From: Joostella atrarenae
GTDB lineage: Bacteria; Bacteroidota; Bacteroidia; Flavobacteriales; Flavobacteriaceae
NCBI RefSeq assembly: GCF_021764745.1
Contig: NZ_JAETXX010000003.1
Span: forward strand, 1-64,000
DNA length: 64,000 bases
Direction: 5' to 3'
Made by a program: the position numbers and the translations under genes. How positions within the stretch are numbered: the first letter of the stretch is position 1; each line of letters begins with the position of its first letter. Positions 6,795 through 13,926 of the stretch are shown here, one piece after another. Under the pieces are notes generated by a model. It was not told the DNA's origin and did not search any database. It worked only from the letters and a program-made list of their open reading frames with translations.

Positions 6795-7247
6795 ATGATA
6801 TTTAACGGAATTGATAATCAAACTGTAGAATTCAAGGTAACAAATTATGAATTCCCTGAAAATACGACTTGTCAATATGACTCGAATTGGTTGTTGATTT
6901 ATCTAAAAGTAAATAGCAATTTCGGAAAATGGCAAACTATTGACCCATCTTTGTTAACTGAAGAAGTGAAAGCTATAATAGAATGGTTTGGAAATTTATC
7001 AAATAATAAAAAACCAGACTCAAATAGCTTAAGTTTTATTGAACCCAATATTGAGTTTGAATTAAAAGACTTTAATGAGAATTCTAAAATTATAAGAATA
7101 ATTTTTGGCTATGAGTCTCGACCAAAAAATTCCAACGATGAAAAAGAATACTATGTTGATTTTGAATTTAATAATGAAGAGCTGAAGAAAATTTCTGAGG
7201 ATTTAAAAAATGAACTGAATGCATTTCCCACTCGTGGGTTTGATTAA
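6795..7247 (+). CDS. Hypothetical, possibly WapI-like immunity protein (cassette gene)
   Basis: A 150-residue soluble acidic protein without signal or membrane segments. It has an E-F-K-V-x-x-Y-E-F-P start, a W-L-L-I-Y-L-K-V strand, a W-Q-T-I-D-P-S-L-L-T-E-E-V-K turn and I-E-F-E-L repeats. This layout recalls small immunity proteins of the WapI type, but only loosely, and no function is claimed. The boundaries fit well: TACTTACAAC (7256-7265) is the exact complement of GTTGTAAGTA (6763-6772), and AGC also matches further out. The cassette is therefore intact. Confidence 0.6.
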   Translation: MIFNGIDNQTVEFKVTNYEFPENTTCQYDSNWLLIYLKVNSNFGKWQTIDPSLLTEEVKAIIEWFGNLSNNKKPDSNSLSFIEPNIEFELKDFNENSKIIRIIFGYESRPKNSNDEKEYYVDFEFNNEELKKISEDLKNELNAFPTRGFD

Positions 7248-7255
7248 GAAAAGCC

Positions 7256-7550
7256 TACTTACAACAAAGAACTGAGTTAAAAAACACCCCCCTTCTCCAA
7301 AAATATTAGACACTATTATATTGGGCTTACAAATTCAATTAATTGAATTTGTAAGCTTTTTTTATTGTAACTATTTAAGCAATACAGAAACGTACATTTC
7401 ATCATATGGCCTGCTTGATTTCTCAATAGTAAAGCATTGTTTTGAGCAGCTTATTGCCTTTTTAAAGTTTTCCGTAAAATATATATCTAAGGAATCTATA
7501 TATTTGAAAGAGAAATAAACGCAAGTTCGTTTATCTGATAGTTATGTGTA
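7256..7550. repeat. attC-like cassette junction, class A (complete)
   Basis: It runs from TACTTACAAC (7256-7265) to GTTATGTGTA (7541-7550). It has the same plan as at 2593: left arm CTGAGTTAAA, terminator at 7325-7363, promoter-like TATATTTG at 7499-7506, right arm TTTATCTGATA. A 65-codon open frame crosses the terminator hairpin and is not thought to be a gene. Confidence 0.8.
7325..7363 (+). terminator. Rho-independent terminator inside class A junction
   Basis: GCTTACAAATTCAATT pairs perfectly with AATTGAATTTGTAAGC, followed by seven T. This copy has the best stem of the four; the change from GATTTTG to GAATTTG restores full pairing. Confidence 0.82.
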
Positions 7551-7575
7551 ATTTGAAAAAAACGAACAGAAATAA

Positions 7576-8319
7576 ATGCCATTTACTTTTTCACATCCAG
7601 CAATAGTTTTACCGCTGAATTATCTACCAAAAAAATGGATTTCTTTAACTGGATTAATAATTGGGAGTTTAACACCAGATTTTGAATATTTTTTGAGAAT
7701 GAAAATTAAAAGCAATTATAGCCACACATTTGATGGACTTTTTTGGTTTGACTTACCATTAGGAATTTTACTTGCTTTTATTTTTCACAATATTATTCGG
7801 AACAGTTTATTTGACAATTTACCTATTTTTCTAAAGTCAAGGTTTTTGCACTTAAAACAATTTAACTGGAATAAGAACTTTAAAAAAAAATGGCTGATAA
7901 TCATAATTTCAGTTTTAATTGGAGCAATTTCTCATATTTCATGGGACAGTTTTACTCACGATAATGGATATTTCGTTCAAAAAATTCCAGGATTATCAAA
8001 CACAATTGACATTTTAGGAAAGCAAATACCGTTTTAAAAATTCTACAACATTCAAGTACATTAATTGGTGGATTAATAATTGCTTTTGCTATTTATCAAT
8101 TACCGAAAGAAAAAAATATAACAAAAAAAATCAATTTAAAATATTGGCTCATTTTTGTTGAATTAACTTTTGTAATTATCCTGATTAGACTTTTAAGCGG
8201 ACTTGAAATCATAGAATATGGAAATGTAATTGTTTCCTCAATTTCGGCAGGAATTTTAAGTTTGATTTTAACATCAATAATACTGAATAAAAAAACTGTT
8301 TACAACAATGTATCCTAAA
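7576..8319 (+). pseudogene. DUF4184-family membrane protein gene with a frameshift
   Basis: The first frame (7576-8037, 153 residues) begins MPFTFSHPAIVLPL and carries family features such as LTGLIIGSLTPDFEYF (residues about 23-38) and a W-D-S-F-T-H motif near residue 134. It stops at TAA after G-K-Q-I-P-F. The reading continues one frame over as KILQHSSTLIGG... with three more membrane segments, to a stop at 8317-8319. Restoring one base in the T/A run at about 8030 joins the halves into about 247 residues, the expected length. It is a one-base deletion or a sequencing error. The left boundary GTTATGTGTA has no matching right site; the gene end runs into GTTTACAAC (8299-8307). Confidence 0.75.
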
Positions 8320-8515
8320 CTAATAACCCCTTCTATATTTTCTACTGAAAAATAGAGCATAGAAAGTTAGTTATAGCTACATGTAATATTTATCACACTG
8401 CATATAGCCTAAAGCTTATTGCCTTTTTAAGGTTTACCATAAAATATATTCCTAAGGAATCTATATATTTGAAAGAGAAATAAACGTAAGTTCATTTATC
8501 AGATAGTTGTCATTA
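8299..8515. repeat. attC-like junction, hybrid ending as class A right half
   Basis: It begins at GTTTACAAC (8299-8307), overlapping the end of the broken DUF4184 gene. From about 8405 it follows class A (AAGCTTATTGCC ... GGAATCTATATATTTG ... TTTATCAGATA), with promoter-like TATATTTG at 8464-8471. It ends at GTTGTCATTA (8506-8515). The class A terminator is missing here. Confidence 0.7.
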
Positions 8516-8526
8516 ATTAAAAAAAA

Positions 8527-8985
8527 ATGAAGAAACTAATTCTAATTATATGTTTGCCAATTGTATTTTTTAGTTGTCAAAATAAAAATCAGACGCAAAA
8601 GTTAGTAACTGAAATTAACGAATTAAAAAAGCGTAATGATTCACTGGTAAACATTGTGAATGGAATAAAGGAAAAGTATGTGTTCGATAATGTTGCAGTA
8701 AGAACAATTCCTAGTTATAAAAATACCGACAAACTCAATTCCCTATCCAGAAACGAAATTGTATTTATCGCGTATAATGATGGTGGAAAAAGTAGAGTTA
8801 TGTTTAATGAATCTCAAGAAAAAGGGACTGGGTACAAGGACACTCTTCAAATGGAAAATGGAGCTTTCATCCTTGAACGCAAATTGACCGAGGAAAAAAA
8901 CTTCTTTAGTGGATTCGTTGAGACTCAAAACGATTATGGAAAGGTCTTTGGGACTAATATTTCAATTGGAGTTTTAGCGCAATAA
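8527..8985 (+). CDS. Small lipoprotein with coiled coil (cassette gene)
   Basis: A 152-residue protein with a lipoprotein signal (PIVFFSC, Cys17). Residues about 23-50 (QKLVTEINELKKRNDSLVNI) are a short coiled coil, followed by a beta-rich region ending G-T-N-I-S-I-G-V. No family is recognised. Boundaries GTTGTCATTA (8506-8515) and TAATGACAAC (8989-8998) are exact ten-base complements, so the cassette is intact. It should sit in the cell envelope. Confidence 0.65.
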   Translation: MKKLILIICLPIVFFSCQNKNQTQKLVTEINELKKRNDSLVNIVNGIKEKYVFDNVAVRTIPSYKNTDKLNSLSRNEIVFIAYNDGGKSRVMFNESQEKGTGYKDTLQMENGAFILERKLTEEKNFFSGFVETQNDYGKVFGTNISIGVLAQ

Positions 8986-8988
8986 AAC

Positions 8989-9193
8989 TAATGACAACAA
9001 TAGCGATAAGTAATGCGGAGTTTGGTGTTTAATTCAAGGTTTGTGTATATTTAAGTGTCCGCAAAATCTTTAGAATTTTGCTCTGAAAACAAAAAAATAA
9101 ACCAAAACAAAAAGCTTTTGCTACGTGCGTAGACGGAAACAAAAAGTTTCCTTGCCTCCGCACTACTCATAGCTGTAACGTTGCAACATATAA
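8989..9193. repeat. attC-like cassette junction, class C, with the longest inner stem
   Basis: It runs from TAATGACAAC (8989-8998) to GTTGCAACATATAA (9180-9193). The inner left arm TAGCGATAAGTAATGCGGAG (9001-9020) pairs with CTCCGCACTACTCATAGCT (9156-9174) with about 16 of 19 positions matching. The spacers next to the outer sites are about two and five bases. The interior has a further hairpin, GCAAAATC and GAATTTTGC. This is the best single view of the folded site. Confidence 0.82.
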
Positions 9194-9209
9194 TGACCCG
9201 TCCTGAAAT

Positions 9210-9605
9210 ATGTATACACTAAAACAATTGTATATGTATAAAAATGATGGATATGTAAGACGTTATAGCGAAAGCTTTAAACTCAAAGTATTAGCAGAAC
9301 TTACCAAAGGAAACCATTCCAAAAGACAAATTGCATTAACTTACGGGATACAATCCAGTACAATTAATGTATGGATTAAAAAGTATGATCGTAAAGATTT
9401 AATGAACACCCGTGTAACCGTGCAAACAGATGATGAATTAACCCGTATTAAAGCCCTGCAAAAAGAGCTAAAGCAACTCAAAGACCTTCTTATTAAAAAG
9501 GACTTAGAAAAGCTTGTTACAGACAGCTATCTTGAAGTAGCTGCTGAAAACTTAGGATATAAAGATGTGCAAGAATTAAAAAAAAACTTAAACATCGAGC
9601 CCTAA
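9210..9605 (+). CDS. IS3-family transposase OrfA (helix-turn-helix)
   Basis: A 131-residue protein. An N-terminal helix-turn-helix (YSESFKLKVLAELTKGNHSK, then IALTYGIQSSTINVWIKKY) is followed by a leucine-zipper-like stretch (ALQKELKQLKDLLIKKDLEK, residues about 87-106). It binds the element ends and partners with OrfB. The stop overlaps the orfB start as TAATG, so orfB may be read by termination-reinitiation; programmed frameshifting is the alternative in this family. The ATG at 9210 lies directly after the left end repeat. Confidence 0.88.
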   Translation: MYTLKQLYMYKNDGYVRRYSESFKLKVLAELTKGNHSKRQIALTYGIQSSTINVWIKKYDRKDLMNTRVTVQTDDELTRIKALQKELKQLKDLLIKKDLEKLVTDSYLEVAAENLGYKDVQELKKNLNIEP

Positions 9606-10462
9606 TGAAAACAGCACCTAAAAACAGAAAGGATAGACTCTTCACAATCGACGCCATTTGTGCTGCCTTCGCTTTAAAAAGAGATGCATACTACAAATTT
9701 CACAAACGTTACTTAGCTAAAAAGGAGGTAGAACAAATTATAGTTGAACTTGTTCGAAAAAGTAGAAGAACACTACCCAGAGATGGTACTAGAAAACTGA
9801 TGAAGTCCTTACATAAAGACTTTCAAAAGCAACACCTTAAAATTGGTAGGGATCGGCTATTCCGTATCCTGAGGGAGAACGAGCTCCTGGTAAGAAGAAA
9901 AAAATATTCTTCTAGGACAACAAACTCATATCACAGGTTTTATAAGTATAATAACATTATAAAAGACTTAGAAATCAATAAACCTAATCAAGTATGGGCT
10001 TCAGACATCACCTATATAAGAACCATTAAAGGATTTTGTTATTTGGCACTTATAACGGATATGTATTCACGTAAAATCGTAGGATATGACCTAAGTAATA
10101 GCCTTGAACTTAATGGCTGTGTTAGAGCCCTTAATAAAGCCATTTATCATGCTAGAATTACAAAAGGTATCATTCATCATTCGGACAGAGGAATTCAATA
10201 CTGTAGCAATGTTTATACTCAAATTCTTAAAAGGAAAAAGATGGAAATAAGCATGACCGAAGAAAATCATTGTTATGAAAATGCAATGGCAGAGCGAGTA
10301 AACGGAATCCTCAAAGATGAGTTTTATCTCGACCAGACCTTTACCAGCATGGTTCAAGCTAAAAGCGCGGCCAAAAATGCAATTAAATTATACAACTCTA
10401 AAAGATTACATTTATCTTTAGATTATAAAACACCTAATTACGTGCACCAAAATGCCGCTTAA
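9605..10462 (+). CDS. IS3-family transposase OrfB (DDE integrase)
   Basis: A 285-residue protein with the rve integrase core. The catalytic triad is visible: D in V-W-A-S-D-I-T-Y-I (about residue 135), D in H-H-S-D-R-G-I-Q-Y (about 194) and E in Y-E-N-A-M-A-E-R-V-N-G-I-L-K (about 230). The end L-Y-N-S-K-R-L-H-L-S-L-D-Y-K-T-P is typical. No stop or frameshift is seen, so the element may still be active. Its insertion postdates the cassette it splits. Confidence 0.92.
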   Translation: MKTAPKNRKDRLFTIDAICAAFALKRDAYYKFHKRYLAKKEVEQIIVELVRKSRRTLPRDGTRKLMKSLHKDFQKQHLKIGRDRLFRILRENELLVRRKKYSSRTTNSYHRFYKYNNIIKDLEINKPNQVWASDITYIRTIKGFCYLALITDMYSRKIVGYDLSNSLELNGCVRALNKAIYHARITKGIIHHSDRGIQYCSNVYTQILKRKKMEISMTEENHCYENAMAERVNGILKDEFYLDQTFTSMVQAKSAAKNAIKLYNSKRLHLSLDYKTPNYVHQNAA

Positions 10463-10509
10463 ATTTAATATTAATCTGTAGCCGTATTTTAGGACGTGAC
10501 ATAAAAACC

Positions 10510-11121
10510 GTGAATTTCATTGAGAACATTTTTAAACAGAAGAAAAACGGAGCATTTTTTAATTCAACAGATTGCGAAATGAATAACTTATTGTGCGGAA
10601 TTGGAAAATCAGAAATTCGAGAAAATGAAATTTATATTTCGGAATATCCATTTGAACCTTCAGTTGCTTATCCTAACAAACTAATAAAAGCTAATCAAAT
10701 TGATTTTATCTGTGCGGATTTTGGACTTTGCAAAATATATGTTGAAAATGACATTGTTTTCGTTACAGCAGAACAAAAAGAAGAAATTCTAAAGTTTGCG
10801 GAAAACAATAGAATAAAACTCAAAAAACATAGCTGGAATTGGGATTGGATTTTAGAACCATATCTCGATACTGAATTTACGGCTGACAATGAAAAAAGAA
10901 TTGAGAAATGTCTAACCGATGTCGGAATTGACAAAACCGAAACTGACAAAATTCGTAAAGAAGTTGGAAAACAGATGTATAAATATAACTTCGATACAAT
11001 GCTTTGGGATTGGTGCAGTTTGGGATTAAGTGATGTTTTATCAGCAATGCGAGTGAAATATGATAAATCTGAATTTGAAAACTTTTACAAAAAAGCGATT
11101 GAAATTGACAACCGTGAATAA
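10510..11121 (+). CDS. Hypothetical protein, cassette gene separated from its boundary by the IS
   Basis: A 203-residue acidic soluble protein starting at GTG. No upstream ATG is in frame before the IS end, and removing the IS gives boundary GTTGCAACATATAAAAACC directly before this GTG, so GTG was probably the original start. It has a W-N-W-D-W-I-L-E-P-Y-L-D segment and a conserved-looking W-D-W-C-S-L-G-L-S-D. No family is recognised; an immunity-like role is possible but unsupported. The right site TACATTACACAAC does not match the left boundary. It matches instead the start of the next cassette (GTTGTGTA) over eight bases. Confidence 0.6.
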   Translation: MNFIENIFKQKKNGAFFNSTDCEMNNLLCGIGKSEIRENEIYISEYPFEPSVAYPNKLIKANQIDFICADFGLCKIYVENDIVFVTAEQKEEILKFAENNRIKLKKHSWNWDWILEPYLDTEFTADNEKRIEKCLTDVGIDKTETDKIRKEVGKQMYKYNFDTMLWDWCSLGLSDVLSAMRVKYDKSEFENFYKKAIEIDNRE

Positions 11122-11123
11122 AA

Positions 11124-11438
11124 TACATTACACAACAAAGAACTGAGTTAAAAAACAACCCCCTTCTTCAAAAATATTAGACACTATTATATTAGGCTTA
11201 CAAATTCAATTAATTGATTTTGTAAGCTTTTTTTTTATTCTATTCATCATAATTATTTGAGTAATACAGAAACGTACATTTCATATTAGAGCCTGCCTGA
11301 TTTCGCAATAGCAAAGCATTGTTTTGAGCAGCTTATTGCCTTTTTAAGGTTTTCCGTAAAATATATCTCTAAGGAATCTATATATTTGAAAGAGAAATAA
11401 ACGTGAATACGTTTATCAGATAGTTGTGTATAATGCCG
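11124..11438. repeat. attC-like cassette junction, class A (complete)
   Basis: It runs from TACATTACACAAC (11124-11136) to GTTGTGTATAATGCCG (11423-11438). Here the outer sites pair with each other (TACACAAC with GTTGTGTA), unlike most junctions where a site pairs with the far end of its own cassette. The terminator is at 11206-11236, the promoter-like TATATTTG at 11381-11388, and the right arm is TTTATCAGATA. Confidence 0.8.
11206..11236 (+). terminator. Rho-independent terminator inside class A junction
   Basis: GCTTACAAATTCAATT pairs with AATTGATTTTGTAAGC, followed by nine T. Confidence 0.8.
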
Positions 11439-11453
11439 AACATTAAACTAAAT

Positions 11454-11986
11454 ATGAAAATTTTAAAAACAATAACATCTTTTTCGGTTCTACTTTTTGT
11501 GTTAGGAATCAATGCTCAAACTAAAAAGTACCGAATTACTTTGGAGAAGATACTATGATGACTTTAGTTGAAAAACACGAATTCAATAAGGTTTTTTATG
11601 TTGATTCTTACAAAATAATTGTAGTTCAGCAGATTTACATTAATGTTTCTGGAAAAGACCAAAGAGTTATCCATTTTGGTACAGACAAGAATAAAAATGG
11701 AGTTCTTGAAGTTGATGAAGCAACTAACACCGAATATGCTGATTTAAATTATTCCAGTAATCTTCAAAAACCTGTATATCTCGGAAGTATGGAAAGTGAT
11801 AATTGGATACAAGATTTTTATTTAATTTACGAAATTTATGAAGATGGAAGTGGTTCTTCTTTCAGTGTGGTAGAATATAATGGATATGATTCTGATGAAA
11901 ATGGAGAAATTTCAGAAAGTGAGAATTATGAAGACCGTGAATATCATTATCCAGAGAGAAATGGATTTACAGGTTGGGGTTCTTAA
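11454..11986 (+). pseudogene. Secreted EF-hand-like protein gene with a frameshift
   Basis: The N-terminal frame starts at ATG 11454 with a clean signal peptide (ITSFSVLLFVLGINAQ) and ends at TGA at about 11553. The rest is open one frame over from about 11530 and continues to 11986 as ...VPNYFGEDTMMTLVEKHEF... The two join in a run of A (CTAAAAAGTACC) at about 11520-11527, where one base gained or lost restores a protein of about 177 residues. Two calcium-loop-like motifs are seen: D-K-N-K-N-G-V-L-E-V-D-E and D-S-D-E-N-G-E-I-S-E-S-E. The shorter frame starting at 11555 would lack the export signal. It could be a true pseudogene or a homopolymer sequencing error. Confidence 0.65.
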
Positions 11987-12016
11987 ATTATCGAACTAAA
12001 ACATATATATCTTAAA

Positions 12017-12577
12017 ATGAGCAAACCGATTTATAAATATCCTGCTTTCGTGACAAACGTGGACTTGAAAAGCGAAAATGGAAAACGATATTGGCTGGAT
12101 TTAGAAATCGACAAAAACAAATCGGACGGAATAACGGTTATACTCAAAAACCCAAGTAGAGCGGACGAAACAATTTCGGACAAAACAGTTTTTAACGTTT
12201 CAAATTACATTTACAGAAACCGAGAAAAATATTCGGTACTTGAAAATGTCGGAAATATTACAATACTGAATTTAATGCCGAACTACTTGACAGACTCAAG
12301 CGGATTGAAAGAATTTAAGGAAACAATAATTGACCAAGAAAACATTCGGACTTTAAATGAGTACTGCGGTAAAAATAAGAATGTAATAATTGCTTGGGGA
12401 AATCACCCAAGCGGACTGTACTACGAATATGAAAAATTAAAAGAGGAAACGAAAAAAATCTTGACTAAAAACAACAATCAAGTTTTCTACGTGGATAAAA
12501 TGACTAATGCTGGAAACCCTAAACACGGACAAGTTTGGGGCTACGAAAATCAATTGAAAAAAGTAACTGAATTATAA
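12017..12577 (+). CDS. DUF1643 domain protein (cassette gene)
   Basis: A 186-residue soluble protein with DUF1643 features: R-Y-W-L-D-L-E-I early, I-L-K-N-P-S-R-A-D (residues about 43-51), the strand I-T-I-L-N-L-M-P (about 79-86), V-I-I-A-W-G-N-H-P (about 123-131) and N-P-K-H-G near the end. The biochemical role of the family is unknown. It starts 30 bp after the EF-hand gene with no junction between, so the two share one cassette; the left boundary (GTTGTGTATA) and the right site (CTACTTACAAC, 12583-12593) do not match, so two cassettes seem to have been fused by a deletion. Confidence 0.75.
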   Translation: MSKPIYKYPAFVTNVDLKSENGKRYWLDLEIDKNKSDGITVILKNPSRADETISDKTVFNVSNYIYRNREKYSVLENVGNITILNLMPNYLTDSSGLKEFKETIIDQENIRTLNEYCGKNKNVIIAWGNHPSGLYYEYEKLKEETKKILTKNNNQVFYVDKMTNAGNPKHGQVWGYENQLKKVTEL

Positions 12578-12582
12578 AAGCA

Positions 12583-12721
12583 CTACTTACAACAATGTAT
12601 ATAATTTATTGCTAGTTCTAGCCTACTTACGAAAATCCTCGCGGATTTTCTATTCGGTTTTTATTTGCTAAATTATGTGCTTAAACCACGCAACAAACCA
12701 TATACAAACACGTTGGCAACA
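12583..12721. repeat. attC-like cassette junction with clear inner arms
   Basis: It runs from CTACTTACAAC (12583-12593) to GTTGGCAACA (12712-12721). The left arm TGTATATAATTTATTGC (12596-12612) pairs with GCAACAAACCATATACA (12690-12706), 14 of 17 positions matching. The spacers are AA on the left and AACAC on the right. The interior holds a short GC hairpin, AAAATCCTCGCGGATTTT. Confidence 0.82.
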
Positions 12722-12736
12722 ATTTAAACCAAATAA

Positions 12737-13270
12737 ATGAAATTAGAATTTATACTTGAAGAAAATGACTTTTTAGACTATCATTTATTTTCAATCTCGG
12801 ATAATAAAAATTCAAAAAAAATAGAAAAAATAGGCAAATTTGTTCTTGCCGGTCTCTTTTTATACTTCGGTTTGAATTTGTATAATTCCGATAATATTGA
12901 ACTAGCCATTTTATTCGGAGTTTTAGCAGTTTTATCAATTCTCTTTTTTAATAAATTTTATAAATCTCGAATGAAAAAACACCAGTTGAAAATTATTAAA
13001 AGCACTTATTCAAAAAGAATCGGAGAAAAAGAGACAATGGAATTTACACCCGACTATCTAATAACTGAAGATAAAACTGGACAAGGAAAGACAAAACTAT
13101 CAGAAATAGAATGCGTAAATGAAATTCCAAATAATTTTTTCATAAAACTATCTAACGGGTCATCTTTTATTGTTTCAAAAAAAGGACTTGCCAATTTAGA
13201 CGAGTTCAAGAAGAAATGGAAAGCACTAAATATCCCAATTATTGAACATTTGAATTGGAAATGGAATTAA
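12737..13270 (+). CDS. YcxB-like membrane protein (cassette gene)
   Basis: A 177-residue protein. Two membrane segments (residues about 34-50 and 55-75) are followed by a soluble part with M-E-F-T-P-D-Y-L-I-T-E, a conserved K-L-S-E-I-E-C-V turn, F-F-I-K-L-S-N-G-S-S-F-I-V-S-K-K-G and L-D-E-F-K-K-K-W. This is the plan of YcxB-like proteins, whose role is unknown. The boundary GTTGGCAACA before it and TACCGCCAAC after it share only the six inner bases (GTTGGC/GCCAAC). Confidence 0.7.
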   Translation: MKLEFILEENDFLDYHLFSISDNKNSKKIEKIGKFVLAGLFLYFGLNLYNSDNIELAILFGVLAVLSILFFNKFYKSRMKKHQLKIIKSTYSKRIGEKETMEFTPDYLITEDKTGQGKTKLSEIECVNEIPNNFFIKLSNGSSFIVSKKGLANLDEFKKKWKALNIPIIEHLNWKWN

Positions 13271-13278
13271 TTGGACTT

Positions 13279-13422
13279 TAAAAAACTACCGCCAACACCG
13301 CATAAAATTAATTACTGGTTATAGCCCACTTACGAAAATCCTTGTGCTTGCCTGTTGCCTGACAGGGATTTTCTATTCGGTTTTTATTTGCTAAATTAAG
13401 TGCTTAAAACACGTTAGCCACA
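13279..13422. repeat. attC-like cassette junction, class B left part
   Basis: The stretch from AAAAAACTACCGCCAACACC (about 13279) matches 6609-6710 and 13902-14000 almost base for base over about 90 bp, with TGCCTGTTGCCTGACAGG forming a small hairpin. The right end changes (TTTTTATTTGCTAAATTAAG, as at 12655) and finishes with GTTAGCCACA (13413-13422), so junction halves are being mixed. Confidence 0.75.
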
Positions 13423-13452
13423 ATTTCAAAAATCACGAAATTCAAGAGAATT

Positions 13453-13926
13453 ATGCTTAAGTATTTAACATTCGGAATGTCAATATCATTTATATCGTGG
13501 ATAGTCGGAATGATAATTAATAGTTTTCTTGTCAAAACTGAATACTACAAAAAAATATCAAATCTGAATTTTATTGAAAGCAAATCTTTAAATAAAACTA
13601 TTGGAATTGACTATTTTAAATGGATTGTGAAAAATTCATTTTTCAAGTTTTTTAATCAGAAAATAAAATTGAAAAATAAAAAAACGGAATTGACTGAAAT
13701 ACGAATGGAAATGACAATTGCGGAAATAAGTCATTTAATTGGATTTATATTCGTTATTCTTTTTGCTCTTTATAAAAGTATTACTCACGACTTTTTATTC
13801 GGTCTGACCATAATGATTGTGAATATATTTATGAATTTATATCCTACTTTATTACAACAGGAAAACAAAAGACGAATTGACACAATAATAAAACGACAGA
13901 AAAAAACTACCGCCAACACCGCATAA
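13453..13926 (+). CDS. Hypothetical membrane protein, end fused to a junction repeat
   Basis: A 157-residue protein with an N-terminal membrane segment (residues about 5-25), a charged middle (about 60-85) and two more hydrophobic segments (about 90-106 and 111-132). No family is recognised. The last residues (KKTTANTA) are encoded by the class B repeat itself, starting in its AAAAAACTACCGCCAACACC, so the natural C-terminus may have been replaced when that repeat arrived. The left boundary GTTAGCCACA and the right site TACCGCCAAC do not match. Confidence 0.55.
   Translation: MLKYLTFGMSISFISWIVGMIINSFLVKTEYYKKISNLNFIESKSLNKTIGIDYFKWIVKNSFFKFFNQKIKLKNKKTELTEIRMEMTIAEISHLIGFIFVILFALYKSITHDFLFGLTIMIVNIFMNLYPTLLQQENKRRIDTIIKRQKKTTANTA

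Larger units (their letters stand above)
9194..10501 (+). mobile_element. IS3-family insertion sequence, intact
   Basis: The ends TGACCCGTCCTGAAAT (9194-9209) and, reversed, TGTCACGTCCTAAAAT (10486-10501) match at 13 of 16 positions. A three-base target duplication, TAA, flanks it (9191-9193 has TAA as its last bases; TAA at 10502-10504). Two frames, orfA and orfB, overlap by one base. It sits a few bases behind cassette boundary GTTGCAACAT (9180), between the boundary and the gene start, so it splits a cassette. Confidence 0.88.

Noticed and set aside
7321-7518. A 65-codon open frame in the class A junction
   Set aside because: It runs through the terminator hairpin and repeat sequence, has no ribosome site, and other copies of the repeat do not keep the frame open.
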